Source: Rhodococcus sp. HM1 (lineage in GTDB: Bacteria; Actinomycetota; Actinomycetes; Mycobacteriales; Mycobacteriaceae). Taken from it: DNA of 64,000 nt. The number at the start of each line of letters is the position of its first letter. Positions within the stretch are counted from its first letter, which is position 1. The notes under the pieces are model-generated. The model did no database searches. It saw only the letters and a program-made list of their open reading frames with translations, and was not told the origin of the DNA. The stretch is from contig NZ_JALPTB010000011.1 of the NCBI RefSeq assembly GCF_023218075.1, forward strand, positions 54,545 to 118,544. The letters are read 5' to 3'. The position numbers and the translations under genes are program-made. Of the stretch, positions 37,982 through 47,360 are shown one piece after another.

Positions 37982-38629
37982 ATGGACTCCGACGAGGTGT
38001 GGGACGCGATCGACGACCAACGTCGACGCACGGCCGACCTGCTCGAACAGCTCACCGACGACGAATGGTCGCACCCGTCGTTGTGCGAGGGCTGGACCGT
38101 GCGCGACGTCGCCGCCCACCTGACGCTGCAGCAGATCACGCTCGGTCAGGCGATCCGGATGGCGCTGCGGCATCCCGGCAGCGTCAACACGACGATCCGC
38201 GAGGCCGCCCGCAGCCGCGCCGCGTCACCGCCCGAACGGCTGGTCGCGGACATCCGGGCCATGATCGGCTCGCGCCGGCACAACATCGGCCTCACCGAGC
38301 TCGAGACACTGATCGACATCCTCGTCCACAGCCAGGACATCGCGGTGCCGCTGCAGCGGGACCTCCCGATACCGACCGCGGCGGCGGCCACCGCGGCGGA
38401 TCGGGTCCGGTCCTCGCGTGGAACGAGCAAGAGCCGGGTCTTCGCGTCCGTTCCGCTCGACGGATTCCGCTTCACCGCAACCGATGCCGACTGGTCGGTC
38501 GGGGAGGGTCCTGAGGTGCGCGGACCGATCTCCGCGATTCTGCTGCTGCTCACCGGCCGGCGCGCGGCGCTGTCGCGTCTGAGCGGGGAGGGGGCAGAGG
38601 CGTTGCGTGGGCAGTCGATGCCTTCCTGA
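37982..38629 (+). CDS. Mycothiol-dependent maleylpyruvate isomerase-family protein
   Basis: A 215-residue DinB-fold protein: VWDAIDDQRRRTADLLEQLTDDEWSHPSLCEGWTVRDVAAHL, the N-terminal signature of the maleylpyruvate isomerase/mycothiol S-transferase family. Metal-binding positions are plausible at His in AAHL and in LVHSQD. The C-terminal part (ISAILLLLTGRRAAL) also fits. The substrate is unknown. Mycothiol use is inferred from family and organism. Confidence 0.8.
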   Translation: MDSDEVWDAIDDQRRRTADLLEQLTDDEWSHPSLCEGWTVRDVAAHLTLQQITLGQAIRMALRHPGSVNTTIREAARSRAASPPERLVADIRAMIGSRRHNIGLTELETLIDILVHSQDIAVPLQRDLPIPTAAAATAADRVRSSRGTSKSRVFASVPLDGFRFTATDADWSVGEGPEVRGPISAILLLLTGRRAALSRLSGEGAEALRGQSMPS

Positions 38630-38705
38630 GGGCCTTCCCGGGTGTGCGAAACCCCATCGCGTCGCTCACTGCGAATCGAGCGGCCCGGCCGGTACGTTGC
38701 GCTTC

Positions 38706-40016
38706 ATGACCACGCGCGCTCAGCGGCTCGACGAACTGCCGTTCACCCGCAGACACACCAAGCTGGTGCTCGGCTCCGGCATCGGCTGGGCGCTCGACGC
38801 GATGGACGTCGGGCTCATCTCGTTCGTGATGGCCGCGCTCGCCGTGCAATGGAACCTCAGCAGCACCCAGCTCTCGTGGATCGGCTCGATCGGGTTCGTC
38901 GGCATGGCCGTCGGGGCGGCGCTCGGCGGGCTGCTCGCCGACCGCATCGGACGCCGGCAGGTGTTCGCGACCACGCTGCTCGTCTACGGCCTGGCGACCG
39001 GTGCGTCGGCGCTGGCCGGATCGGTCGCGGTGCTGCTGGTGCTGCGGTTCGTCGTCGGACTCGGATTGGGGGCGGAACTTCCGGTCGCATCGACGCTGGT
39101 CAGCGAGTACGCGCCGCGCAAGGTGCGGGGTCGCGTGGTGGTGGCGCTCGAAGCGTTCTGGGCGGTCGGCTGGATCATGGCCGCGCTGATCGGCTACTTC
39201 GTCGTGCCGATCAACGACGACGGCTGGCGCTGGGCACTGCTCGCCGGTGTCGTCCCGACGTTGTACGCCGTCGTGGTGCGGTTGGGCCTTCCCGAATCGG
39301 TGCGGTTCCTCGAGCGGAAGGGTCGATTCGCCGAGGCCGAATCCGCGGTACGGGCATTCGAGCGGTCGGCGGGCGTCGCCGTCGCCACGCCCCCGATCGA
39401 CGAACCGGTTGTGGAGCCGACACCCGTCGTCGCGGAATCCATCTGGTCCCCGCGGTTGCGGGCGCGCACCGCGGCACTGTGGATCGTGTGGTTCGGCATC
39501 AACCTGTCGTACTACGGCGCGTTCATCTGGCTGCCCAGCCTGCTCGTCAATCAGGGCTTCGACCTGGTCAAGTCGTTCGAATACACCCTGATCATCACGC
39601 TCGCGCAGCTACCCGGCTACGCGGTCGCGGCCTGGCTGATCGAAGTGTGGGGCCGCCGCGCGACCCTCGCGACGTTCCTCGTCGGCTCGGCGGTCGCGGC
39701 GGGACTGTTCGGGCTCGCGGACACTCCGACCACGATCGTCGCGGCGGGAATGATGCTGTCGTTCTTCAACCTCGGCGCGTGGGGCGCGTTGTATGCGATC
39801 GGGCCGGAGCTGTATCCGACGTCGGTGCGCGGGGCCGGCACCGGCGCCGCCGCGGCGTTCGGCCGGATCGCGTCGATCCTCGCGCCGCTCATGGTGCCGT
39901 GGCTGCTGCACGGCGGGAACGGGCTCGTGTTCGGGGTGTTCGCGGCCGCGTTCGCCGTCGCCGCGGTCGCGGCCTACACCCTGCCGGAGCGGGCGGGGAC
40001 CGTGCTCGACGCCTGA
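38706..40016 (+). CDS. MFS transporter, metabolite:H+ symporter type
   Basis: A 436-residue, 12-helix permease. It has LDAMDVGLISFVMAAL in helix 1, the GRR loop (GLLADRIGRRQVFA) between helices 2 and 3, and LVSEYAPRKVRGR between 4 and 5. The long central loop and the NLGAWGALYAIGPELYPTSVRG block resemble YceI/NiaP-like or sialate/benzoate-type symporters. The substrate is unknown. ATG 38706 directly precedes TTRAQRLDEL. Confidence 0.85.
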   Translation: MTTRAQRLDELPFTRRHTKLVLGSGIGWALDAMDVGLISFVMAALAVQWNLSSTQLSWIGSIGFVGMAVGAALGGLLADRIGRRQVFATTLLVYGLATGASALAGSVAVLLVLRFVVGLGLGAELPVASTLVSEYAPRKVRGRVVVALEAFWAVGWIMAALIGYFVVPINDDGWRWALLAGVVPTLYAVVVRLGLPESVRFLERKGRFAEAESAVRAFERSAGVAVATPPIDEPVVEPTPVVAESIWSPRLRARTAALWIVWFGINLSYYGAFIWLPSLLVNQGFDLVKSFEYTLIITLAQLPGYAVAAWLIEVWGRRATLATFLVGSAVAAGLFGLADTPTTIVAAGMMLSFFNLGAWGALYAIGPELYPTSVRGAGTGAAAAFGRIASILAPLMVPWLLHGGNGLVFGVFAAAFAVAAVAAYTLPERAGTVLDA

Positions 40017-40039
40017 CCGTCGGCGGTGTGCGCTCCGCG

Positions 40040-40096
40040 TCCGAGCGAATGTATCGCTCGTCTCCTTCGATCGATCGAATGTACCGCTCGCTCGGA
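40040..40096. repeat. Structured spacer with inverted and direct repeats
   Basis: Between the convergent MFS and sigma-factor genes, 9-bp arms TCCGAGCGA (40040-40048) and TCGCTCGGA (40088-40096) enclose two 15-bp direct repeats (40046-40060 and 40076-40090, one mismatch). The left copy is itself a small hairpin, GAGCGA-ATGTA-TCGCTC. It may be a terminator or carry paired binding sites. Confidence 0.45.
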
Positions 40097-40119
40097 AAAG
40101 GTAGGGGGACGCGGCGACG

Positions 40120-41025
40120 TCAGTTGTCGACGAACACGATGTCGAGCGCGGCGATCTCCTCGGGATCGACCACCACGTCGATCGCTGCGACCCGGCCGTC
40201 GTCGATGGTGAAGACGAACACGGACCGCGGGATGCCGCCGGGTGCCCAGGCCGCGCCGGGCATGCCGTCGACGAGGACGGTCTGCGCCTTCCGGGCGCGT
40301 CCGGAGAACGCGGTGGCCACCGCCTTGGCCCCGACCAGTTCGCGTTCGAGCAGGGGCGCCCCGGCCGCGGCGGCGTGGTGCGCGGCGGCGACCGCGGCGT
40401 CGTCGGCGTGCAGGCGCACCTCGGGGTCGAGCAGCGTCAGCAGGTCGTCGAACCGGCCTTCCCGGGACGCGGCGAGGAACGCGTCGACGACCTGCCGCCG
40501 GCGCGACAGGTCCGATGGGGTGAGGGTCGCGCCCTGCACCCGGCGTCGCGCGCGGCTGGCGAGCTGCCGGGTCGCGGCAGGGGCGCGGTCGACGATGGGG
40601 GCGATCTCGTCGAACGGCACACCGAACATGTCGTGCAGCACGAACGCGAGCCGTTCCGCCGGGCCGAGGGTGTCGAGGACGACGAGCATCGCGACTCCGA
40701 CGGAATCGGCAAGAACCGCTTCGTGTTCCGGCCCGGTCGCAGGCTGGGGGAGTGCGGGCGCCCGGGGGTGATCGGGATCGTCGAGGGAGACCTCGGATCG
40801 TGATCGGCGGGCCCGCAGCTGATCCAGGCATACACGGCTCACGACGGTGGTCAGCCAGCCGGCGAGGTTGGCGACTTCACTGGTGTCGGAACGGCTCAGC
40901 CGCAGCCACGTTTCCTGCAGTGCGTCGTCGGCGTCCGCCCCCGACCCCAGCATGCGGAAGGCGACGGACCACAGGTGTGTTCGGTGGGTCTCGAACTGCC
41001 GCGCCAGGAAATCCTCGTCGCTCAT
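40120..41025 (-). CDS. ECF41-type sigma factor with a SnoaL-like C-terminal domain
   Basis: A 301-residue sigma factor. Region 2 (FETHRTHLWSVAFRMLGSGADADDALQETWLRL) and region 4 (LDTLGPAERLAFVLHDMFGVPFDEIAPIVDRAPAATRQLASRARRR) are followed by a ~110-residue SnoaL/NTF2-like domain ending VVVDPEEIAALDIVFVDN. This fused domain defines ECF41, where it tunes sigma activity in place of an anti-sigma factor. The adjacent divergent AhpD-like gene is the classical ECF41 partner. GGAAGGA precedes ATG 41025, within 2 bp of a candidate promoter for that partner. Confidence 0.92.
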   Translation of the reverse strand: MSDEDFLARQFETHRTHLWSVAFRMLGSGADADDALQETWLRLSRSDTSEVANLAGWLTTVVSRVCLDQLRARRSRSEVSLDDPDHPRAPALPQPATGPEHEAVLADSVGVAMLVVLDTLGPAERLAFVLHDMFGVPFDEIAPIVDRAPAATRQLASRARRRVQGATLTPSDLSRRRQVVDAFLAASREGRFDDLLTLLDPEVRLHADDAAVAAAHHAAAAGAPLLERELVGAKAVATAFSGRARKAQTVLVDGMPGAAWAPGGIPRSVFVFTIDDGRVAAIDVVVDPEEIAALDIVFVDN

Positions 41026-41026
41026 C

Positions 41027-41053
41027 TGTCACATCCTTCCGCCCTGTTCCGTC
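41027..41053 (+). promoter_or_regulatory. ECF41-type promoter for the AhpD-like gene
   Basis: TGTCACA (41027-41033) and CGTC (41050-41053) are spaced by 16 bp on the plus strand. This is the -35/-10 pair I recall for ECF41 sigma factors. The start would fall near 41060, 40 bp before the AhpD-like ATG. Confidence 0.75.
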
Positions 41054-41061
41054 GATGTGGT

Positions 41062-41088
41062 GACGAACCGGAACGACCCGATGTGACA
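41062..41088 (-). promoter_or_regulatory. ECF41-type promoter for the sigma gene itself
   Basis: On the minus strand, TGTCACA (41088-41082) and CGTC (41065-41062) are spaced by 16 bp. The element is the exact mirror image of the plus-strand promoter about position 41057.5 and points at the sigma-factor gene, implying autoregulation. Confidence 0.7.
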
Positions 41089-41100
41089 AGGAGCGAACCG

Positions 41101-41559
41101 ATGCAGGCTCGAATGAAGAATCCGGTGATGGTCCTGCCCGCGGCGATGCAGGCGATCCACGCGCTCGGACAGTCCACCGACGACGTCGACATTCCCGTGA
41201 AGACGTTGCATCTGATGCATCTGCGGGCCAGTCAGATCAACGGCTGCGGCGTGTGTGTCGATCTGCACCCGCGGCTTGCGATGAAGGACGGCGAGACGGC
41301 CGAGCGGCTGTTCGCGGTGGCCGCCTGGCGCGAATCCCCGTACTTCACCGACGAGGAACGCGCGGCGCTGGCGCTGACCGAGGCGGTCACCCGGCTCGCG
41401 GACCGGCCGGACCCGGTTCCCGACGAGGTGTGGGACGCGGCCGCCGATCTCTACACCGAGGAGCAGCTCGCGGCGCTGATCGTGCAGATCGCGACGATCA
41501 ACGTCTGGAATCGGATCAATGCCTCGGTGAAGCAGGTGGCGGGAGCGGCAGTGCTGTGA
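41101..41559 (+). CDS. Carboxymuconolactone decarboxylase/AhpD-like protein
   Basis: A 152-residue all-helical protein. The redox motif is CGVCVDLH (Cys49, Cys52, His56: CxxCxxxH) and the core is YTEEQLAALIVQIATINVWNRINASVKQ. Members with CxxC act as alkylhydroperoxidases in the AhpD manner. It is the expected target of the divergent ECF41 sigma. AAGGAG precedes ATG 41101. Confidence 0.9.
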   Translation: MQARMKNPVMVLPAAMQAIHALGQSTDDVDIPVKTLHLMHLRASQINGCGVCVDLHPRLAMKDGETAERLFAVAAWRESPYFTDEERAALALTEAVTRLADRPDPVPDEVWDAAADLYTEEQLAALIVQIATINVWNRINASVKQVAGAAVL

Positions 41560-41581
41560 GGGACGGTTGCCGGCCCTCGAC

Positions 41582-41606
41582 ATAATCTGGAATAATTCCA
41601 AATTAT
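41582..41606. promoter_or_regulatory. 25-bp palindrome over a start codon (operator candidate)
   Basis: Centred on 41594, the arms ATAAT-N2-GGAAT and ATTCC-N2-ATTAT match in 10 of 12 positions per half, and the last two bases are the AT of the next gene's ATG. It is markedly AT-rich for this genome. ATAAT/ATTAT ends resemble PerR/Fur-type boxes, by inference. Confidence 0.6.
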
Positions 41607-41997
41607 GAACGTCCAGAGGAACTCGGTCACGATCCGCCCCCTGGTCCTCGGCGGGTTGCGACCCCTGTACCGGCAGATGCGTCACAACCGCGTGCGGACC
41701 GTCCGTTTCGAGCACGACGCCGACGTCGCGCGCTTCGACGTCTGCCTGACCGACGGGCACGCGGGCGCGGCACTCGAGATCCGCTCGCCCCGGCTTCCGG
41801 GACCGCTCACGCTCGCGCTCGGCACCAACTTCCGGGCCGAACCCGCGCTCGACCCCGACGTCTGCCGGGCCCTGTGCGCGGTGCTGAAGCCCGGAGAACC
41901 CGCCTCGGCGGCCACCGTCGTGCGGTTCCTGCAGGACGTGGTCGCGCAGGCACCCGCGGTGCTCTCCCGCACCGAGCCGTGCGCGGCCTGCGCCTGA
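41605..41997 (+). CDS. Unrecognised 130-residue protein
   Basis: I do not recognise this family. The protein is soluble and Arg-rich at the N-terminus (IRPLVLGGLRPLYRQMRHNRVRTVRFEHD). It contains a beta-rich middle (RFDVCLTDGHAGAALEIRSPRLPGPLTLALGTNF) and ends with two closely spaced cysteines (EPCAACA), plus two cysteines in VCRALCAVL. The four cysteines might bind a metal or form redox pairs. There is no Shine-Dalgarno; ATG 41605 overlaps a 25-bp palindrome, so a tightly regulated, possibly leaderless transcript is inferred. Codon usage matches its neighbours. Confidence 0.6.
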   Translation: MNVQRNSVTIRPLVLGGLRPLYRQMRHNRVRTVRFEHDADVARFDVCLTDGHAGAALEIRSPRLPGPLTLALGTNFRAEPALDPDVCRALCAVLKPGEPASAATVVRFLQDVVAQAPAVLSRTEPCAACA

Positions 41998-42013
41998 CGG
42001 CCGCAGACGAAAC

Positions 42014-42050
42014 AACGCATCCGCGAACCGAAACGGTCCGCGGATGCGTT
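42014..42050. terminator. Bidirectional terminator hairpin
   Basis: A 17-bp stem with one mismatch (42014-42030 with 42034-42050) and an AAA loop lies between the convergent unknown gene and fumarase. Confidence 0.8.
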
Positions 42051-42063
42051 GGGGTGCAACCGA

Positions 42064-43761
<1,698 letters not shown>

Positions 43762-43862
43762 GATTTCTCCTGGAGAGGGGCTGGGTTCGGCTAACAGGCT
43801 AGCGGCGACGACGCAAGACCTTGACAACGGGGCGTGTGACCCAGACGATTCCCGATCGCGAA

Positions 43863-43876
43863 GTGACGTGCGTCAC
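43863..43876. promoter_or_regulatory. CRP/GlxR-like palindrome 1
   Basis: GTGACGTGCGTCAC is a perfect 14-bp dyad in the divergent spacer between fumarase and the CPBP protease. It fits the GTGA-N6-TCAC core of CRP-type sites. Confidence 0.5.
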
Positions 43877-43919
43877 CTGCGGTTTTCCGGCTCTCGGTGA
43901 CGGGTGGTACCCCGTTGCA

Positions 43920-43933
43920 GTGATGTGCGTCAT
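43920..43933. promoter_or_regulatory. CRP/GlxR-like palindrome 2
   Basis: GTGATGTGCGTCAT repeats the first site with two changes, 57 bp further on and 36 bp before the CPBP start. Confidence 0.4.
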
Positions 43934-43968
43934 GCCGCGACGGGCCCGCGATCCGTACACTGGAGGGG

Positions 43969-44724
43969 ATGCTTCTCGCGAATATGCCCGGCGGAGTCGC
44001 CGCGGGTCTCGTACGCCTCCACCGCGCTCACGCGTGGCTCGACGTTCTCGTCGTCGTCGCCGTGCTCGTCGCCACCAACATGGTGGCCCACTTCACCACC
44101 GTGTGGGCGTCCATCGCGACCGTGCCCATCGCCGCGCTCGTGCTCGTCGCGATGATGCGGCACCGCGGAATGCGCTGGTCGGAACTCGGACTGTCGCCCC
44201 GGCACTGGAAGCGCGGGACGCTCTACTCGCTCGGGGCCATCGGGCTCGTCGTCGGCGTCGTCGCCGTCGGTATCGCGCTGCCGTTCACCCGGCAGTTCTT
44301 CCTGTCCGAGCGGTACGCGACCATCTCCGGTGCCCTCGTCGCATCGATGATCGTGATTCCGCTGCAGACGGTGATCCCGGAAGAACTCGCCTTCCGCGGC
44401 GTCCTGCACGGCGCGCTCGAACGCGCGTGGGGCGCCCGCGGCGTCTTCGCCGCCGGCTCGCTGCTGTTCGGCCTGTGGCACATCGCGTCGTCGCTCGGCC
44501 TCACCTCCGGGAACGCGGGCCTGAGCGCAGTGCTCGGCGGTGGCGTGTGGGGGCAGGTCCTCGGCATCGCGGGCGCCGTCGTCGCGACCGCGGCCGCCGG
44601 ATTCGTCTTCACCTGGCTGCGTCGTCGCAGCGGCAGCATCCTCGCCCCGATCGCGCTGCACTGGTCGCTCAACGGCGTCGGTGCGCTCGCGGCCGCGCTG
44701 GTGTGGCACGTGACCGTGGCCTGA
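43969..44724 (+). CDS. CPBP-family intramembrane glutamic protease
   Basis: A 251-residue, 7-8 helix membrane protein. It has EELAFRG (Glu138, Glu139, Arg143), FGLWH (His171) and a late HWSLN motif, the three signatures of the CPBP/Rce1 (ABI) family. Bacterial members cut membrane peptides, for example in bacteriocin self-immunity. Start is uncertain: GGAGGGG directly abuts ATG 43969, and ATG 43984 is an alternative. Confidence 0.88.
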   Translation: MLLANMPGGVAAGLVRLHRAHAWLDVLVVVAVLVATNMVAHFTTVWASIATVPIAALVLVAMMRHRGMRWSELGLSPRHWKRGTLYSLGAIGLVVGVVAVGIALPFTRQFFLSERYATISGALVASMIVIPLQTVIPEELAFRGVLHGALERAWGARGVFAAGSLLFGLWHIASSLGLTSGNAGLSAVLGGGVWGQVLGIAGAVVATAAAGFVFTWLRRRSGSILAPIALHWSLNGVGALAAALVWHVTVA

Positions 44725-44772
44725 TCGGCACCGAAGTCTCCCGCATTCGCCGATAATTTCTCTTCAGGACTG

Positions 44773-44799
44773 TGTCCGGACGGGGTCACCGGCTCCGAC
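44773..44799 (+). promoter_or_regulatory. Possible ECF42-type promoter
   Basis: TGTCCG (44773-44778), 17 bp, then CGAC (44796-44799) upstream of the YCII-ECF42 operon. It approximates the TGTCGA / CG(A/T)C promoter I recall for ECF42, with two mismatches in the -35. Confidence 0.3.
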
Positions 44800-44846
44800 G
44801 TATCCGATGCAGCGCCCATCCGGGGTGCCACGGAGGAGGAACGGCC

Positions 44847-45257
44847 ATGAAATTCATGATCCAGAGTTACGGGACCCAGCAGGACTACGACGGCATGGCG
44901 GGCAAGAGCACGGGGACGCCCGCATGGTCGCAGGAGGACTTCGCGGCCATGGCCGAGTTCATGACCAAGTTCAACGCCGAACTCAAGGCCTCCGGCGAAC
45001 TCGTCGAGACCCGGGGACTGGCCGCGCCCGTCCACACCCGGCGCGTCGGGCCCGGCGCGCTCGTGACCGACGGGCCGTACGCCGAGTCCGAGGAAGTGCT
45101 CGCCGGTTACTGGATCGTCGAGTGCGACAGCTTCGACCGCGCCACCGAGATCGCGCTCCGGCTCGCCGAGTGCCCGGCGCCGCCGCATGTCCGTGCCGCC
45201 GCCTACGCCGACGTCCGTCCCATCGACGAAGGCGTGCCCCCGGAACCCGAACCGTAG
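44847..45257 (+). CDS. YCII/DGPF-domain protein
   Basis: A 136-residue protein, MKFMIQSYG at the start and VTDGPYAESEEVLAGYWIVECDSFDRATEIALRL in the core (the DGPF motif reads DGPY here). YCII-related proteins are the standard partners of ECF42 sigma factors, and an ECF42 gene follows after 2 bp. GGAGGAGG lies 7-8 bp before ATG 44847. The biochemical role is unknown. Confidence 0.9.
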   Translation: MKFMIQSYGTQQDYDGMAGKSTGTPAWSQEDFAAMAEFMTKFNAELKASGELVETRGLAAPVHTRRVGPGALVTDGPYAESEEVLAGYWIVECDSFDRATEIALRLAECPAPPHVRAAAYADVRPIDEGVPPEPEP

Positions 45258-45259
45258 AC

Positions 45260-46507
45260 ATGCACGACACCGCGCTCGAGGACGTGCTGCGCAACGAAGC
45301 ACCGCGCGTCCTCGGTGCGGTCGTCCGGCGTTACGGGCGCTTCGACCTGGCCGAGGACGCGGTGCAGGAAGCGCTGCTGGCGGCCGCGACCGGATGGCCG
45401 CGCTCGGGGCTTCCGGACGATCCGGGGGCGTGGCTCGTCACCGTCGCATCACGACGGTTGACCGACCTGCTGCGCAGCGAGCAGGCGCGGCGGCGCCGCG
45501 AGGATGTCGTCACGCAATGGACACCGTCCGATCGATGGCGAGCACCCGCGGCGGATGCGGACGTCCCCTCCGACGACACGCTCGTGCTGCTGTTCCTGTG
45601 CTGCCACCCGTCGCTGACGCCCGCATCCCAGGTCGCGCTCGCGTTGCGGGCCGTCGGCGGCCTGACCACCGCGGAGATCGCGCGGGCGTTCCTGACCTCC
45701 GAGGACACGATGGCCCGCCGGATCAGCCGCGCGAAGAAACGTATCGAGGACAGCGGCGAGCCGTTCCGGATGCCCGCGGCCGACGGATACGCCGAGCGAC
45801 TCGCAGCGGTGCTGCACGTGCTGTACCTGATCTTCACGGAGGGCTACGCCGCGACCTCGGGCACGGACCTCGTCCGCCACGACCTGTCGTCGGAGGCGAT
45901 CCGGCTGGCCCGCATCGTCCACAGGGTGCTCCCGTCCGACCCCGAGGTGGCGGGACTGCTGGCATTGATGCTTCTGACGGACGCGCGGCGCGGCGCGCGG
46001 GTGTCCGCCGACGGAGCGTTGATCCCGCTGGACGCGCAGGACCGCTCGCTGTGGGATCGCGACGCCGTCGCCGAGGGCACGGCACTGGTTGCCGGGGCAC
46101 TTCGTTCTGGGGCACTTCGCCGCCGCGAAGCCGGCCCGTACCAGCTCCAGGCCGCGATCGCCGCGGTGCACGATCGTGCGTCTCGTGCGGAGGAGACGGA
46201 CTGGCCGCAGATCGTGCGGCTCTACGAACTGCTGCTGCGGATGTCGGACAACCCCGTCGTCGCGCTCAATCACGCCGTCGCCGTCGCGATGGCACGCGGT
46301 CCCGAGGATGGGCTCGACCTCCTCGCGCGGCTCGCTGCTGACGACCGTGTCGCGGACGGCCGGCGGTTCCATGCGGTGCGGGCGCATCTGCTCGAGATGC
46401 TGGGCGACGAGGCGGCAGCCCGGGCGGAATACGGCGAGGCCGCGCGACGCGCCACGAGCCTGCCCCAGCAGCGGTATCTGTACGCGCGAGCCGAACGTCT
46501 CGGCTGA
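45260..46507 (+). CDS. ECF42-type sigma factor with C-terminal TPR-like extension
   Basis: A 415-residue sigma factor. Region 2 is RRYGRFDLAEDAVQEALLAAATGW, and region 4 follows near 115-170 (FLCCHPSLTPASQVALALRAVGGLTTAEIARAFLTSEDTMARRISRAKKRI). The ~240-residue C-terminal DUF6596/TPR-like extension (VLHVLYLIFTEGY, DNPVVALNHAVAVAMARG) defines ECF42 and is needed for activity in studied members. It is coupled to the YCII gene upstream and shares one base (TGATG) with the next gene. Confidence 0.92.
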   Translation: MHDTALEDVLRNEAPRVLGAVVRRYGRFDLAEDAVQEALLAAATGWPRSGLPDDPGAWLVTVASRRLTDLLRSEQARRRREDVVTQWTPSDRWRAPAADADVPSDDTLVLLFLCCHPSLTPASQVALALRAVGGLTTAEIARAFLTSEDTMARRISRAKKRIEDSGEPFRMPAADGYAERLAAVLHVLYLIFTEGYAATSGTDLVRHDLSSEAIRLARIVHRVLPSDPEVAGLLALMLLTDARRGARVSADGALIPLDAQDRSLWDRDAVAEGTALVAGALRSGALRRREAGPYQLQAAIAAVHDRASRAEETDWPQIVRLYELLLRMSDNPVVALNHAVAVAMARGPEDGLDLLARLAADDRVADGRRFHAVRAHLLEMLGDEAAARAEYGEAARRATSLPQQRYLYARAERLG

Positions 46508-47031
46508 TGGCTCTCGCGGTGTGCCTGCTCTTCGACAGGGAAACCGAACGCGCGTTGCGCCGCCTGTGGGACAGGCTCGAGGACCTCGACATTCCCACGC
46601 TGCTCACGCACACCCACCGCCGTCACGTCCCGCACCTGTCCTATGCGGTGCTGCGGACCTTCGTCGTCGACGAGGTCGCGGCCGCTGTCGAGACGCTGGC
46701 GGACGGAGGTCCCATGGTCCTGCACTTCGACGCGCTCGGCACCTTCCGGCGCGGGCGCATTTGGCTGGCGCCGGCACCCACCGCAGACCTGCTCCAGCGG
46801 CAGCGCCGCGTCGTCGACGCGGTCGTCGCCACCGGTGCGGACCTGCACAAGCACTACCGTCCCGACGTCTGGATGCCCCACTGCACGCTGAGTCCGCGCA
46901 CACGGTTGACCGACCTGCCGCGACTTGCCGCCGCGATCTACGACGTGCTGCCCGTCGCCGCGGTCGTGGATGCGGCGGCACTCGTCGACAGCAGGACAGG
47001 GGAGCGCTATGCGCTCCGGATCATTCCGTGA
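46507..47031 (+). CDS. 2'-5' RNA ligase/2H phosphoesterase-like protein
   Basis: A 174-residue 2H-superfamily protein with both catalytic motifs: HLS at 43-45 (VPHLSYAVL) and HCT at 125-127 (MPHCTLSPR). Such proteins act on 2'-5' linkages or cyclic phosphates of RNA and nucleotides. The start overlaps the ECF42 stop by one base, an unusual third member of this operon type. It might process an RNA or nucleotide signal related to the sigma module, by inference. Confidence 0.82.
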   Translation: MALAVCLLFDRETERALRRLWDRLEDLDIPTLLTHTHRRHVPHLSYAVLRTFVVDEVAAAVETLADGGPMVLHFDALGTFRRGRIWLAPAPTADLLQRQRRVVDAVVATGADLHKHYRPDVWMPHCTLSPRTRLTDLPRLAAAIYDVLPVAAVVDAAALVDSRTGERYALRIIP

Positions 47032-47049
47032 GATCCGGTTGTCGAGAAT

Positions 47050-47265
47050 TCAGTCTTCCGGGTTCTCCACCCATCGCCCGTACGGGGGCGGGCCCTCGCT
47101 CTGGATCTGCACACCGAACACGTGCGAGTGCTTCCACACGTAGCCGTGCAGAACGTGCTCCTCGGACGTCGTCGTATTGACGACGACGATGTCGCCGCTC
47201 GGTCGTTCCTCGAGGACGAAACCGTTGTTGCGTCCGTCCAGAACCCACCACTTTGCAGTGCTCAT
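47050..47265 (-). CDS. Small 71-residue protein of unknown function
   Basis: The family is not recognised. The sequence (STAKWWVLDGRNNGFVLEER, HVLHGYVWKHSHVFGVQIQSE) is hydrophilic with clustered Trp/His/Tyr residues and suggests a small beta-sheet protein. GGAGG lies 8-9 bp before ATG 47265, which supports a real gene. It is convergent with the 2H gene, 18 bp apart. Confidence 0.65.
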   Translation of the reverse strand: MSTAKWWVLDGRNNGFVLEERPSGDIVVVNTTTSEEHVLHGYVWKHSHVFGVQIQSEGPPPYGRWVENPED

Positions 47266-47360
47266 GATCGGTGTCCTCCGGATCCGGTTTCACGATGATG
47301 GGGCCGTTTCGACGTTACCGCGCGGCGGCGCGACACGAGAGCGGTTCGGTGCCGACCGGT

